From assembly GCA_029068555.1 (NCBI GenBank), contig JAIECJ010000093.1, forward strand, positions 1 to 33,314: DNA of 33,314 bases, written 5' to 3'. Position 1 is the stretch's first letter. Each line of letters starts with the position of its first letter. This document shows positions 14,775 to 21,956 of this stretch, one piece after another. Below the pieces are notes generated by a model, which saw nothing but the letters and a program-made list of their open reading frames with translations, searched no databases and was not told where the DNA came from. This DNA is from Lachnospiraceae bacterium (lineage in GTDB: Bacteria > Bacillota > Clostridia > Lachnospirales > Lachnospiraceae). A program made the translations under genes and the position numbers.

Positions 14775-15560
14775 TTACTTATTTAACTGTCGTTTCAGTG
14801 CTTCCACTTCCTCAAACACAACGTCATTCAAAACCTTGATATAAGTTCCTTTCATACCTGACGAACGTGACTCAATAACACCTGCACTCTCAAATTTGCG
14901 GAGCGCATTGACAATAACACTTCTCGTAATACCAACACGATCTGCTATCTTACTGGCGACAAGTATGCCCTCCGTCCCGTTCAGTTCATCGAAAATGTGT
15001 GTAATTGCCTCCATCTCTGAAAAGGAAAGCGTGGATATCGCAGACTTGACAACTGCCACCTTGCGGCTCTCCTCCGCATTCTCCTCGCTCACAGCGCGGA
15101 GCATCTCAAGACCTACCACTGTCACACCATACTCGCACAGAATAATATCGTCAATATCGTACTGTTCATTGCACTTATATATAAATAATGTTCCCAAACG
15201 TTCCCCGGCAATCTCAATCGGTGTAATAACCGCCTGGTATTTACGGATATCCTCGCTCTCAAATCCAAGCGTTGCAAGGTTTACGTTCTCTTTTGTCGAC
15301 AGCACGCTGAGAAGCCTTTCGTTTAACATCGGATCAATAAAACCGCCCACATTATCCTCGACAAGCTCCTTCAGTTCGTCCACTCCTTCACAATTTCCGA
15401 CGCCCAGAACTTTTCCCTTTTTGCTGATTACCAAAACATTTGAATTGACAATGTCCCGAATTACTTTGCAGATATCATTAAAAACCACCTTACTGGAGTT
15501 ATTATTGTGTAAAAGTTTTCCTATTTTTCTCGTTTTGTCTAATAATTGAACACTACCCAT
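14775..15560 (-). CDS. codY: GTP/branched-chain amino acid sensing transcriptional repressor CodY
   Basis: 261 residues, near the 259 of Bacillus subtilis CodY. The N-terminal GAF domain (about 1-155) binds isoleucine, leucine and valine in known members, with GTP sensing in many. The C-terminal winged helix is almost unchanged from the family: VASKIADRVGITRSVIVNAL followed by RKFESAGVIESRSSGMKGTY. CodY represses starvation, transport and motility genes in rich medium. The ATG at 15560 (MGSVQLL) follows TTGGAGG by 6 nt and is preferred to a TTG two codons upstream. It has its own promoter and terminator and lies immediately ahead of the flagellar operon, as in Bacillus. Confidence 0.97.
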   Translation of the reverse strand: MGSVQLLDKTRKIGKLLHNNNSSKVVFNDICKVIRDIVNSNVLVISKKGKVLGVGNCEGVDELKELVEDNVGGFIDPMLNERLLSVLSTKENVNLATLGFESEDIRKYQAVITPIEIAGERLGTLFIYKCNEQYDIDDIILCEYGVTVVGLEMLRAVSEENAEESRKVAVVKSAISTLSFSEMEAITHIFDELNGTEGILVASKIADRVGITRSVIVNALRKFESAGVIESRSSGMKGTYIKVLNDVVFEEVEALKRQLNK

Positions 15561-15669
15561 AGCCAACCTCCAAGTTCTTTTTGCAATTTTCTTACGCTTT
15601 CAAACGGACCTTACCGCAAGCGCAAAGCCCCGACCTGAATTGCTACACTAAAATCCATTTATAAGGAAA

Positions 15670-15698
15670 ATTTTAACACAGAACAGCTTATTTTTCAA
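15670..15698 (-). promoter_or_regulatory. codY: SigA-type promoter of codY
   Basis: -35 TTGAAA at 15693-15698, 17-bp spacer, and -10 TAAAAT at 15670-15675, giving a leader of about 100 nt. I see no convincing CodY box here: the best match, at the -10, has only about 9 of 15 positions. Confidence 0.65.
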
Positions 15699-15784
15699 TA
15701 GTTGCGGTCAATAAATAAAAGAACCTTTACAATTTAATAATATTTTAATAAATGAAAGATAATATATTTTTTTCAAAAATTTAC

Positions 15785-15822
15785 AAAAATATCGGCATAA
15801 CTATCATTATGCCGATATTTTT
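15785..15822 (-). terminator. topA: Strong terminator after topA
   Basis: A perfect 16-bp stem (AAAAATATCGGCATAA at 15785-15800, complement at 15807-15822) with a 6-nt loop ends in a run of T on either strand. The stem begins inside the topA stop codon, an unusually tight placement. Confidence 0.92.
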
Positions 15823-17908
15823 ACTGTGCTGCCTTCTGACTCTCTTCTATCTTTTTCACAAATCCACACTGCTCATCAGCACAAACAAGTTTGCTGCCCT
15901 TCACAAGCATAATGCCGCCGCACCGGTCACATTTCTCCTTAGACGGCTTCTGCCATACCATAAAATCGCACTCTGGTATTGCCTCGCATCCGTAATATTT
16001 TCTTCCCTTTTTCGTCTTTCTGATCACGACCTCCTTGCCACATTTCGGACAGGTAACGCCAATCTTTTCAAAATAGGGCTTGGTACTTCTGCACTCCGGA
16101 AACCCAGGACATGCAAGAAACTTTCCATGGGGACCATACTTGATAACCATATTCCTGCCGCAAACGTCACATAGTTCATCTGACACCTCGTCCGCTATCT
16201 CCACCTCGTCAAGCTCATTTTCCGCTTTCTTCACCGCCTCATCAAGATCGGGATAGAAATTTGCCACTACCGTTTTCCAGCTGACAGCGCCATCCTCTAC
16301 CTTATCCAGCAGCGCCTCTAAATTTGCAGTAAAATTCACATCCACAATTGTCGGGAAGGCATCTTTCATCATGCTATTTACAACTTCGCCGAGCTCAGAC
16401 ACATAAAGGTTCTTATCTTCTTTGACCACATAGCGCCTCGCCATAATCGTTGTAATCGTTGGTGCATAGGTACTAGGACGCCCTATTCCCAGCTCCTCAA
16501 GCGCCCTCACAAGCGACGCTTCCGTATAATGAGCCGGCGGCTGTGTAAAATGCTGTTTCGGGTCAAAGGATTCCAGGGTGAGCTCCGTGTCCTTTGTAAT
16601 CTCCTTCAAAAGTGTATTTGACTCTGTCTTCTCATCATCCGCTTCCTTGTAAACACTCATAAACCCATCAAAGTCCAGCTTGGACGCTGATACAGTAAAC
16701 CGATGTCCCTTTGCATCAATTTTCACTGATGTTGTTTCATACTTTGCCGGCGTCATGCGGCTTGCCGTAAAACGCTTCCAGATAAGCTGGTACAGCCGGA
16801 ACTGATCTCTGCTCAGCGACTCCTTTAAATCTGCGGGAGTGTTGCTAATATCTGTCGGTCGAATCGCTTCGTGCGCATCCTGAATCTTCTGTTCTTTTTT
16901 CTTTTCAGCTGCGACATCCGCCGCATATTCTGCTCCATAATTTTTTGTAATATATTCTTTCGATGCAGCCACCGCCTCATCGGACACTCTGGTAGAATCC
17001 GTTCGCAGATAAGTTATGATGCCGACCGTTCCCTGTCCTTTGAGTTCTACGCCCTCATAAAGCTGCTGTGCCAGACGCATTGTCTTTTGTGTCGAAAAAT
17101 TTAGCGCTTTGCTTGCTTCCTGCTGCAGTGTAGATGTCGTAAATGGCAGTGGTGATTTTTTAATGCGTTCGCCTTTCTTGATTTCGGCCACTGCAAACGC
17201 TGCCTGCTCAAGTTCCTTTATTATCTTATCCATGTCCTCCCTGGAATGAATTTCCGCTTTTTTGTCACCCATGCCATGGTACTTCGCCACCAGGGGCTTC
17301 TTCTCTCCCTTGATTTTCAACGCCGCATCCAGGGTCCAGTATTCCTCTGGGATAAATGCATTGATTTCATCCTCTCTGTCACAGATAATGCGCAGTGCCA
17401 CTGACTGGACTCTTCCCGCACTCAGTCCCCTCTTGATTTTTGCCCAGAGAAGCGGGGAAATACGATATCCTACCATTCTGTCGAGCATGCGCCTTGCCTG
17501 CTGTGCATCCACCAGGCTCATATCAATTTCCCTCGGATTTTTCAGGGATTCCTTTACCGCATTTTTTGTAATTTCGTTGAATGTGATGCGATATACTTTT
17601 TTCTCCTCTAGTTTTAGGGCGATATACAAATGCCATGAGATAGCCTCCCCTTCACGGTCAGGGTCGGTCGCCAGATAAATCTTTTCCGCTTTTTTTACTT
17701 CCTTTCTGAGTTTTGCCAGAATATCTCCCTTGCCGCGAATGGTAATATATTTGGGTTCGTAATTATTTTCCGCATCAAATCCCAGCTGGCTTTTCGGCAT
17801 ATCGCGAACATGACCGTTACTTGCCAATACTTCATAATTCGCACCCAGAAATTTCTTGATTGTCTTTACCTTTGCGGGCGACTCCACAATTACTAAATAC
17901 TTTGCCAT
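15821..17908 (-). CDS. topA: DNA topoisomerase I (type IA)
   Basis: 695 residues. It relaxes negative supercoils by single-strand passage. The N-terminal Toprim domain shows MAKYLVIVESPAKVKTI and the metal-binding TDPDREGEAI (residues 81-90). The catalytic tyrosine is Tyr300 in ITYLRTDSTR. Three four-cysteine zinc ribbons form the C-terminus (starting CDVCGRNM, CPKCGKEV and CDRCGGIM). The ribosome site is GAGGT, 6 nt before the ATG. It lies downstream of dprA, the conserved firmicute order. In Bacillus, trmFO, xerC, hslV and hslU come between topA and codY; none is present here. Confidence 0.97.
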   Translation of the reverse strand: MAKYLVIVESPAKVKTIKKFLGANYEVLASNGHVRDMPKSQLGFDAENNYEPKYITIRGKGDILAKLRKEVKKAEKIYLATDPDREGEAISWHLYIALKLEEKKVYRITFNEITKNAVKESLKNPREIDMSLVDAQQARRMLDRMVGYRISPLLWAKIKRGLSAGRVQSVALRIICDREDEINAFIPEEYWTLDAALKIKGEKKPLVAKYHGMGDKKAEIHSREDMDKIIKELEQAAFAVAEIKKGERIKKSPLPFTTSTLQQEASKALNFSTQKTMRLAQQLYEGVELKGQGTVGIITYLRTDSTRVSDEAVAASKEYITKNYGAEYAADVAAEKKKEQKIQDAHEAIRPTDISNTPADLKESLSRDQFRLYQLIWKRFTASRMTPAKYETTSVKIDAKGHRFTVSASKLDFDGFMSVYKEADDEKTESNTLLKEITKDTELTLESFDPKQHFTQPPAHYTEASLVRALEELGIGRPSTYAPTITTIMARRYVVKEDKNLYVSELGEVVNSMMKDAFPTIVDVNFTANLEALLDKVEDGAVSWKTVVANFYPDLDEAVKKAENELDEVEIADEVSDELCDVCGRNMVIKYGPHGKFLACPGFPECRSTKPYFEKIGVTCPKCGKEVVIRKTKKGRKYYGCEAIPECDFMVWQKPSKEKCDRCGGIMLVKGSKLVCADEQCGFVKKIEESQKAAQ

Positions 17909-18049
17909 ACTGTTACCTCATCTTTACATTTTATTCCAATCCACATTCCTCAATAGGAAGTGGCAGCTGTGACCTTTGACTTACGTTCACCACTATAACC
18001 CAATTTTTAAATCGTGGCAAGTAATATTTTCAAAATATGTCAAATATTT

Positions 18050-19219
18050 TTAATTTGTTTTGGCTGGCAGCAACTTATACAGCCTGTTTTGGCTGGCAGC
18101 AACTCCCTTGATCTCGAGCTCTACAAGTCCCTGGCATATCTGCGGCACTGTCAAGGTACACCTGTTTTTGCGGAGTCTGGCAACAATTTCCTCCTGTGTT
18201 ACAGGAATGCTGTCAAGAACAACATAGATTTCTTTTGCTGTCTCCGAAATTTTCTTGTCCATCAATCCGTTGTCTGCACTCCCACTCCGGTCTGTCTGAT
18301 GTTCCCAATGCATATCACTGATAATGTCGTCAGGCGAAACCGCTATCAGGGCTCCCTGTCTCAACAGCCTGTTGCATCCCATACTCAGCACGTCTGTGCA
18401 CCTTCCCGGCAGCGCATACACTTCCTTTCCCTGCTCTAGCGCCATATCAACCGTAATCAGTGTGCCGCTTTTTTCGCGCGCTTCCACTACGACCACCACA
18501 TCGGCAAACGCACTGATAATCCTGTTCCTTGGCGGAAAAAGAGCAGGCCGCGGCTCCATCCGAGGCGGATATTCCGACAAAACGCCGCCTTTCTTCTGAA
18601 GCTGCCTATAGAGCGGTTCATTTGCCTTTGGATAGACAACATCCACACCGCAGCCAAGAACCGCAAAGGAACTGCCGCCTGCCTTCAGTGCCACACGCTG
18701 GCTTATCCCGTCGATGCCATGCGCCATACCGCTTATGACATCAACGCCAGCTGCTGCAAATCCCGCTGCAAACATTTCTGCCATATATTTGCCGTATTCG
18801 CTGCATTTTCTAGAGCCTATGACTGCAACTGCAGGAACATTTTCCTCAGGCAGCTTTCCTTTATAAAAGATGCCAAATGGCGGGTCTGGAATATCCGCAA
18901 GTTTTTGTGGAAAATCTGCTTCCCGACAATACGTATAGCTTATACCGTTTCCTTTCACATAATTCCACACTTTCTGCGGATGATACTGTCTTTTGTGCTG
19001 CATAAGGCGTTCACATGCCTTCTCCCCTACAACAGATGCTATATGCCGCTCTGACATCAAATAGACATCTCTTGCCGTTCCTGCCGCTTCAAGCAGTCTA
19101 TATTTCGCCCCTCCTGCAAGCCAGTATATAGTGTCCAGCCAGCACGCATATATTTTACATTCCTCTTTTTCCTTCCATTCTACTTCTGTCTGATATAAAT
19201 TATTCCTATTTTCATCCAT
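18050..19219 (-). CDS. dprA: DNA-processing protein DprA (Smf)
   Basis: 389 residues. DprA binds incoming single-stranded DNA and loads RecA during transformation. The Rossmann-like core is present: AVIGSRKCSEYGKYMAEMFA, VISGMAHGIDGISQRVAL, VLGCGVDVVYP, and FPPRNRIISAFADVVVVVEA with SGTLITVDMALEQGKEVYAL after it. A C-terminal winged-helix region follows (about residues 310-389). The N-terminal part has a SAM-like stretch (ILWL-type helix, RLLEAAGTARDVYLM). The very end contains a 20-bp direct repeat read in two different frames, so the last residues (LYKLLPAKTN) may be a late addition. It lies between yifB and topA. Confidence 0.95.
   Translation of the reverse strand: MDENRNNLYQTEVEWKEKEECKIYACWLDTIYWLAGGAKYRLLEAAGTARDVYLMSERHIASVVGEKACERLMQHKRQYHPQKVWNYVKGNGISYTYCREADFPQKLADIPDPPFGIFYKGKLPEENVPAVAVIGSRKCSEYGKYMAEMFAAGFAAAGVDVISGMAHGIDGISQRVALKAGGSSFAVLGCGVDVVYPKANEPLYRQLQKKGGVLSEYPPRMEPRPALFPPRNRIISAFADVVVVVEAREKSGTLITVDMALEQGKEVYALPGRCTDVLSMGCNRLLRQGALIAVSPDDIISDMHWEHQTDRSGSADNGLMDKKISETAKEIYVVLDSIPVTQEEIVARLRKNRCTLTVPQICQGLVELEIKGVAASQNRLYKLLPAKTN
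18056..18104. repeat. 20-bp exact direct repeat at the 3' end of dprA
   Basis: 18056-18075 and 18085-18104 are identical (core TTTTGGCTGGCAGCAACT) with a 9-bp spacer. The period of 29 bp is not a multiple of three, so the copies are translated differently (VAASQN versus LLPAKTN). Confidence 0.8.
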
Positions 19220-19257
19220 ACAATGTCATCCTGTGTTTTCTACGATTCGAATCTGTA

Positions 19258-20799
19258 TTAATTCCAATAATCCCTGTCACTCATTCTGTAGCATACCGCT
19301 TCACTCAGGTGCGCAATACTGATATCATCCTTACCGTCCAGATCGGCAATTGTCCGCGCGACTTTTATTACCTTATGATACGCTCTCGCCGACAGATTCA
19401 TAATGGTAAATATTTCCTCCATCATAGCCTGTTCCTCTGTCCCAAGCGGACAGTATCGTCTGATGTCACCCGAGCCAAGTTCCGCATTAAAATGATATCT
19501 TGTTCCTCGATATCGACTTTTCTGACGTTCTCTTGCCCCCATCACGCGCACCTTGATGTCTGCACTGCTTTCGTTGTGCATCGCGGAGGACAACTGCCTG
19601 ATATCCACTCTTGGAGCCTCTGTAATGACATCAATCCTGTCCAGTATAGGACCTGATATACGTGAAAGATATTTTCTTACTTCCGTCTCGGAACAAGTAC
19701 ATCTGTTTCTGTCCGGAAAATGACCACAGGGACATGGATTCATCGCGGCCACAAGCATAAAATCCGCAGGGTATACAAAGCTTCCATAAGTTCTTGCTAT
19801 ATGGATGCGCTTATCCTCAAGAGGCTGCCTTAATATCTCAATCGTGCCGCGCCGGAACTCTGGAAGCTCGTCCATAAAAAGTACACCTCTGTGAGCCAGC
19901 GATACGGCTCCGGGCTTTGGTATGCGCCCTCCGCCGGCAAGCGCCTGCACAGAAATGGTATGATGCGGATCAAGAAACGGTCTTTTCGTTATCAACGCCT
20001 TCCTGTCATCAAGTTGTCCTGCTACACTGTATATCGTAGAAACCTCCAGACTTTCCTCCATGGATAAATCAGGAAGTATCGTCGGTATCCGCTTTGCTAT
20101 CATAGTCTTGCCGGAACCGGGCGGCCCTATCATCAGTATATGGTGAAATCCTGCCGCCGCTACCTCCACTGCACGCTTTACAGCCTCCTGACCATTTATT
20201 TCCGCAAAGTCTAAATCCTTATCCGGTTCATTGTTGTTATTCATCAAAGTCTGCTGCGCCGGCGCTATCAACCGTGGCTTGCAGTCCTCATGTTCTCTCA
20301 AATATTCTATGGTTTCCAAAAGTGTAGACACACCTATAATTTCAATATTGTCTATTATCGCGCCTTCCCTCACATTTGCTGTCGGTACGATACACCTTTT
20401 CACCCCTTCCTTCTTTGCCCTTTGCACAATGGGCAGCACCCCTTTTACCGTCCGGACTGCTCCATCAAGCCCAAGTTCCCCTACAATAAGGGTGTTGGTG
20501 ATGCCCTCCTCCGGTATCAGTCCCAGTGAGACAAGAATACCTATCGCTATCGGCAAATCATAGGATGCCCCTTCTTTTCTCATTTCTGCCGGTGATATAC
20601 TGACTGTTATCCGCATGGGTGGTATTTCAATAGATGCGTTCTTCAACGCCACCCTGACACGCTCTTTTGCCTCCCTCACTTCATTATTTAATTGTCCGAC
20701 CATCTCAAAGCCCGGCATACCTTTTGACGCATCCACTTCGACTGCTGCAAGCATACTTTCAATGCCGTTTATGGCACCGGTTACTACTCTGCTGTACAT
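19258..20799 (-). CDS. comM: YifB/ComM family Mg-chelatase-like AAA+ ATPase
   Basis: 513 residues. The N-terminal lon-protease-like/ChlI domain begins MYSRVVTGAINGIESMLAAV, typical of the family. The AAA+ core has Walker A GPPGSGKTMIAKRIPTILPD and sensor/finger sequences such as HRGVLFMDELPEFRRGTIEI and AAMNPCPCGHFPD. The cysteine-containing CPCGHFPDRNRCTCS insert and the C-terminal helical lid (ARAYHKVIKVARTIADLDG) are complete. In naturally competent bacteria ComM is a helicase that extends integrated donor DNA; in other firmicutes the role is less clear. Adjacent dprA fits a DNA-uptake or recombination role. AAAGGAG lies 9 nt before the ATG. Confidence 0.93.
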   Translation of the reverse strand: MYSRVVTGAINGIESMLAAVEVDASKGMPGFEMVGQLNNEVREAKERVRVALKNASIEIPPMRITVSISPAEMRKEGASYDLPIAIGILVSLGLIPEEGITNTLIVGELGLDGAVRTVKGVLPIVQRAKKEGVKRCIVPTANVREGAIIDNIEIIGVSTLLETIEYLREHEDCKPRLIAPAQQTLMNNNNEPDKDLDFAEINGQEAVKRAVEVAAAGFHHILMIGPPGSGKTMIAKRIPTILPDLSMEESLEVSTIYSVAGQLDDRKALITKRPFLDPHHTISVQALAGGGRIPKPGAVSLAHRGVLFMDELPEFRRGTIEILRQPLEDKRIHIARTYGSFVYPADFMLVAAMNPCPCGHFPDRNRCTCSETEVRKYLSRISGPILDRIDVITEAPRVDIRQLSSAMHNESSADIKVRVMGARERQKSRYRGTRYHFNAELGSGDIRRYCPLGTEEQAMMEEIFTIMNLSARAYHKVIKVARTIADLDGKDDISIAHLSEAVCYRMSDRDYWN

Positions 20800-21051
20800 T
20801 ACATATTACTCCTTTGTTGTCTAAAATCCTTTGCCATATACTGACATCACCACAAGTAAAAGTTGGTGTTTCGAAATATCATGCACACAAAATGCAAAGG
20901 ACGCATTTTGGCGCGTATACGGAGTCCGCAGCAAGTGCGTACTCCTGTTTACAAATTAAAGGACTTATACAGTAACGTCCAAAGTCATATATAGCACAGA
21001 TAGGATGCTGTTACAATGCAAATGTAAAAATTAGCACTCGAAATGTAAAAA
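20800..21051 (-). other. 252-bp intergenic region sigK-yifB with tandem hairpins
   Basis: No gene is seen. One hairpin lies at 20888-20910 (CAAAATGC / GCATTTTG, 7-nt loop) and another at 20921-20945 (GGAGT + CGCA / TGCG + ACTCC with one mismatch). Neither has a following T-run, and both lie in the leader of the predicted yifB promoter, so they are more likely repeat elements or leader structures than terminators. Confidence 0.55.
20988..21016 (-). promoter_or_regulatory. Candidate promoter for yifB-dprA-topA
   Basis: -35 TTGTAA at 21011-21016, 17-bp spacer, and -10 TATATA at 20988-20993, about 190 bp before yifB. The -35 is imperfect (4 of 6). Confidence 0.45.
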
Positions 21052-21058
21052 TTAGCAC
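21020..21058. repeat. 18-bp direct repeat at the end of sigK (IS21-end-like)
   Basis: AAATGTAAAAATTAGCAC occurs at 21020-21037 and 21041-21058 with a 3-bp spacer. The second copy includes the sigK stop codon. Multiple about 20-bp repeats of the form TGTGCTAATTTTTACATTT are typical of IS21-family termini. No transposase or second end is present in the window. Confidence 0.6.
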
Positions 21059-21711
21059 AGTTTTTCCTGCTCCAGGCCAGCCTTCAGTTTCCCCAACGCT
21101 TTTTTTTCTATACGCGAGACGTAGCTTCTGGAAATTCCAAGCAGACATCCAATGTCCCGCTGTGTCATTTCTTCTCCTGTAAAGCTTTTTCCCGTCACTC
21201 CATACCGCATTTTAATAATTTCCCGTTCCCTGTCATCAAGCTGTTCTTCGATCAGTCGTGATAGACATTTCAACTTTTCCACCATATCCATGTCATCAAC
21301 CACATCACGTTGTTCCTGTTCGCATACATCAATCAGATTTATCTCGTTTCCTTCCTTATCTGTTCCTATCGGCTCATACAAAGATACTTCACGCGTGACT
21401 TTTTTTCTTGCCCGAAACATCATCAAAAGCTCATTATCAATACATTTCGCAGCATATGTGGCAAGCCTGCTGCCCTTCTCTGCCTTGAAGGTATTTACTG
21501 CTTTTATAAGTCCGATGGTGCCTATAGATATCAAATCTTCCATATCCTCCCCGCACCCCATGTATTTCTTGGACACATGCGCCACCAGACGCAGATTTCT
21601 CTCTATCAGGGTCTGCCTTGCCATATGGGCTGCTTCCAAATCCTCGCCGTTCATTATTTCCAGATACTCATTCTCCTCCTTGGCGGATAAAGGTTGCTCA
21701 AAGGTCTTCAA
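21052..21711 (-). CDS. sigK: Sporulation sigma factor, sigma-K type
   Basis: 219 residues. Region 2 is NLRLVAHVSKKYMGCGEDMEDLISIGTIGLIKAVNTF. The stretch LATYAAKCIDNELLMMFRAR, followed by SLYEPIGTDKEGNEINLIDV, is closest to Bacillus sigma-K ([20 protein letters not shown]). Region 4 has TQRDIGCLLGISRSYVSRIE. Sigma-K drives late mother-cell genes in sporulation. The protein begins KTFEQPLSAKEE, where the mature Bacillus protein begins, so the about 20-residue inhibitory pro-sequence is absent, as in Clostridioides difficile. The start is a TTG at 21711 with GGGGG 6 nt upstream; no earlier in-frame ATG/GTG/TTG occurs before a stop. The gene is whole, with no skin-type interruption. Confidence 0.9.
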   Translation of the reverse strand: MKTFEQPLSAKEENEYLEIMNGEDLEAAHMARQTLIERNLRLVAHVSKKYMGCGEDMEDLISIGTIGLIKAVNTFKAEKGSRLATYAAKCIDNELLMMFRARKKVTREVSLYEPIGTDKEGNEINLIDVCEQEQRDVVDDMDMVEKLKCLSRLIEEQLDDREREIIKMRYGVTGKSFTGEEMTQRDIGCLLGISRSYVSRIEKKALGKLKAGLEQEKLC

Positions 21712-21717
21712 GAAATG

Positions 21718-21722
21718 CCCCC
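21718..21722 (-). promoter_or_regulatory. sigK: Ribosome site supporting the TTG start of sigK
   Basis: GGGGG, 6 nt before the TTG at 21711. An out-of-frame ATG at about 21727 opens a 7-codon frame (MSPGGIS) whose stop overlaps the TTG. Confidence 0.5.
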
Positions 21723-21737
21723 GGGACTCATTTATTC

Positions 21738-21765
21738 TATTGTATGAACCTGATTCTCTTTAAGT
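21738..21765 (-). promoter_or_regulatory. sigK: Sigma-E/sigma-K-type promoter of sigK
   Basis: The -10 CATACAATA (21738-21746) fits both sigma-E (CATACAnT) and sigma-K (CATAnnnTA). A sigma-K-like -35 'AC' (21764-21765, in GGCAC) lies 17 bp upstream. Transcription would start about 20 nt before the TTG. No SigA promoter is evident. Confidence 0.65.
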
Positions 21766-21834
21766 GCCTTTCCAACTAAAAAAAGACACGCCCCTATGTC
21801 GTATCTAAAAAATGCAATAGCAAAATTCACCATC

Positions 21835-21865
21835 TGCCTGCTTTAAAGCGTGCTTGAAAAATCAT
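21835..21865. repeat. AGCGTG-type intergenic repeat, copy between sigK and ppdK
   Basis: 31 bp that match 33180-33210 at 27 positions; all four differences are transitions. The flanks TTCACCATC... and ...CAGGATGGTGAA pair to form a longer hairpin around it. Confidence 0.65.
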
Positions 21866-21906
21866 ATAAATCAGGATGGTGAAGTGCCTTTTTCGCACTA
21901 TCCAAA

Positions 21907-21930
21907 ATGGAGAGACAAACGTCTCTCCAT
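21907..21930 (-). terminator. ppdK: Terminator after ppdK
   Basis: A perfect 10-bp stem (ATGGAGAGAC / GTCTCTCCAT) with a 4-nt loop is followed on the minus strand by TTTTGG. It lies 27 bp beyond the ppdK stop. The T-run is short. Confidence 0.75.
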
Positions 21931-21956
21931 CTCAGTAAATGCTATTTCTTTATTTC

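Noticed and set aside
14896-15549. Plus-strand open frame of 217 residues opposite codY
   Set aside because: It lies fully inside codY on the other strand, is Ser/Thr/Ile-rich and resembles no family; codY is unambiguous.
15785-15822. GCCGATAT as a SigD flagellar promoter
   Set aside because: It is one arm of the topA terminator palindrome, has no TAAA at the right spacing, and faces away from the flagellar operon.
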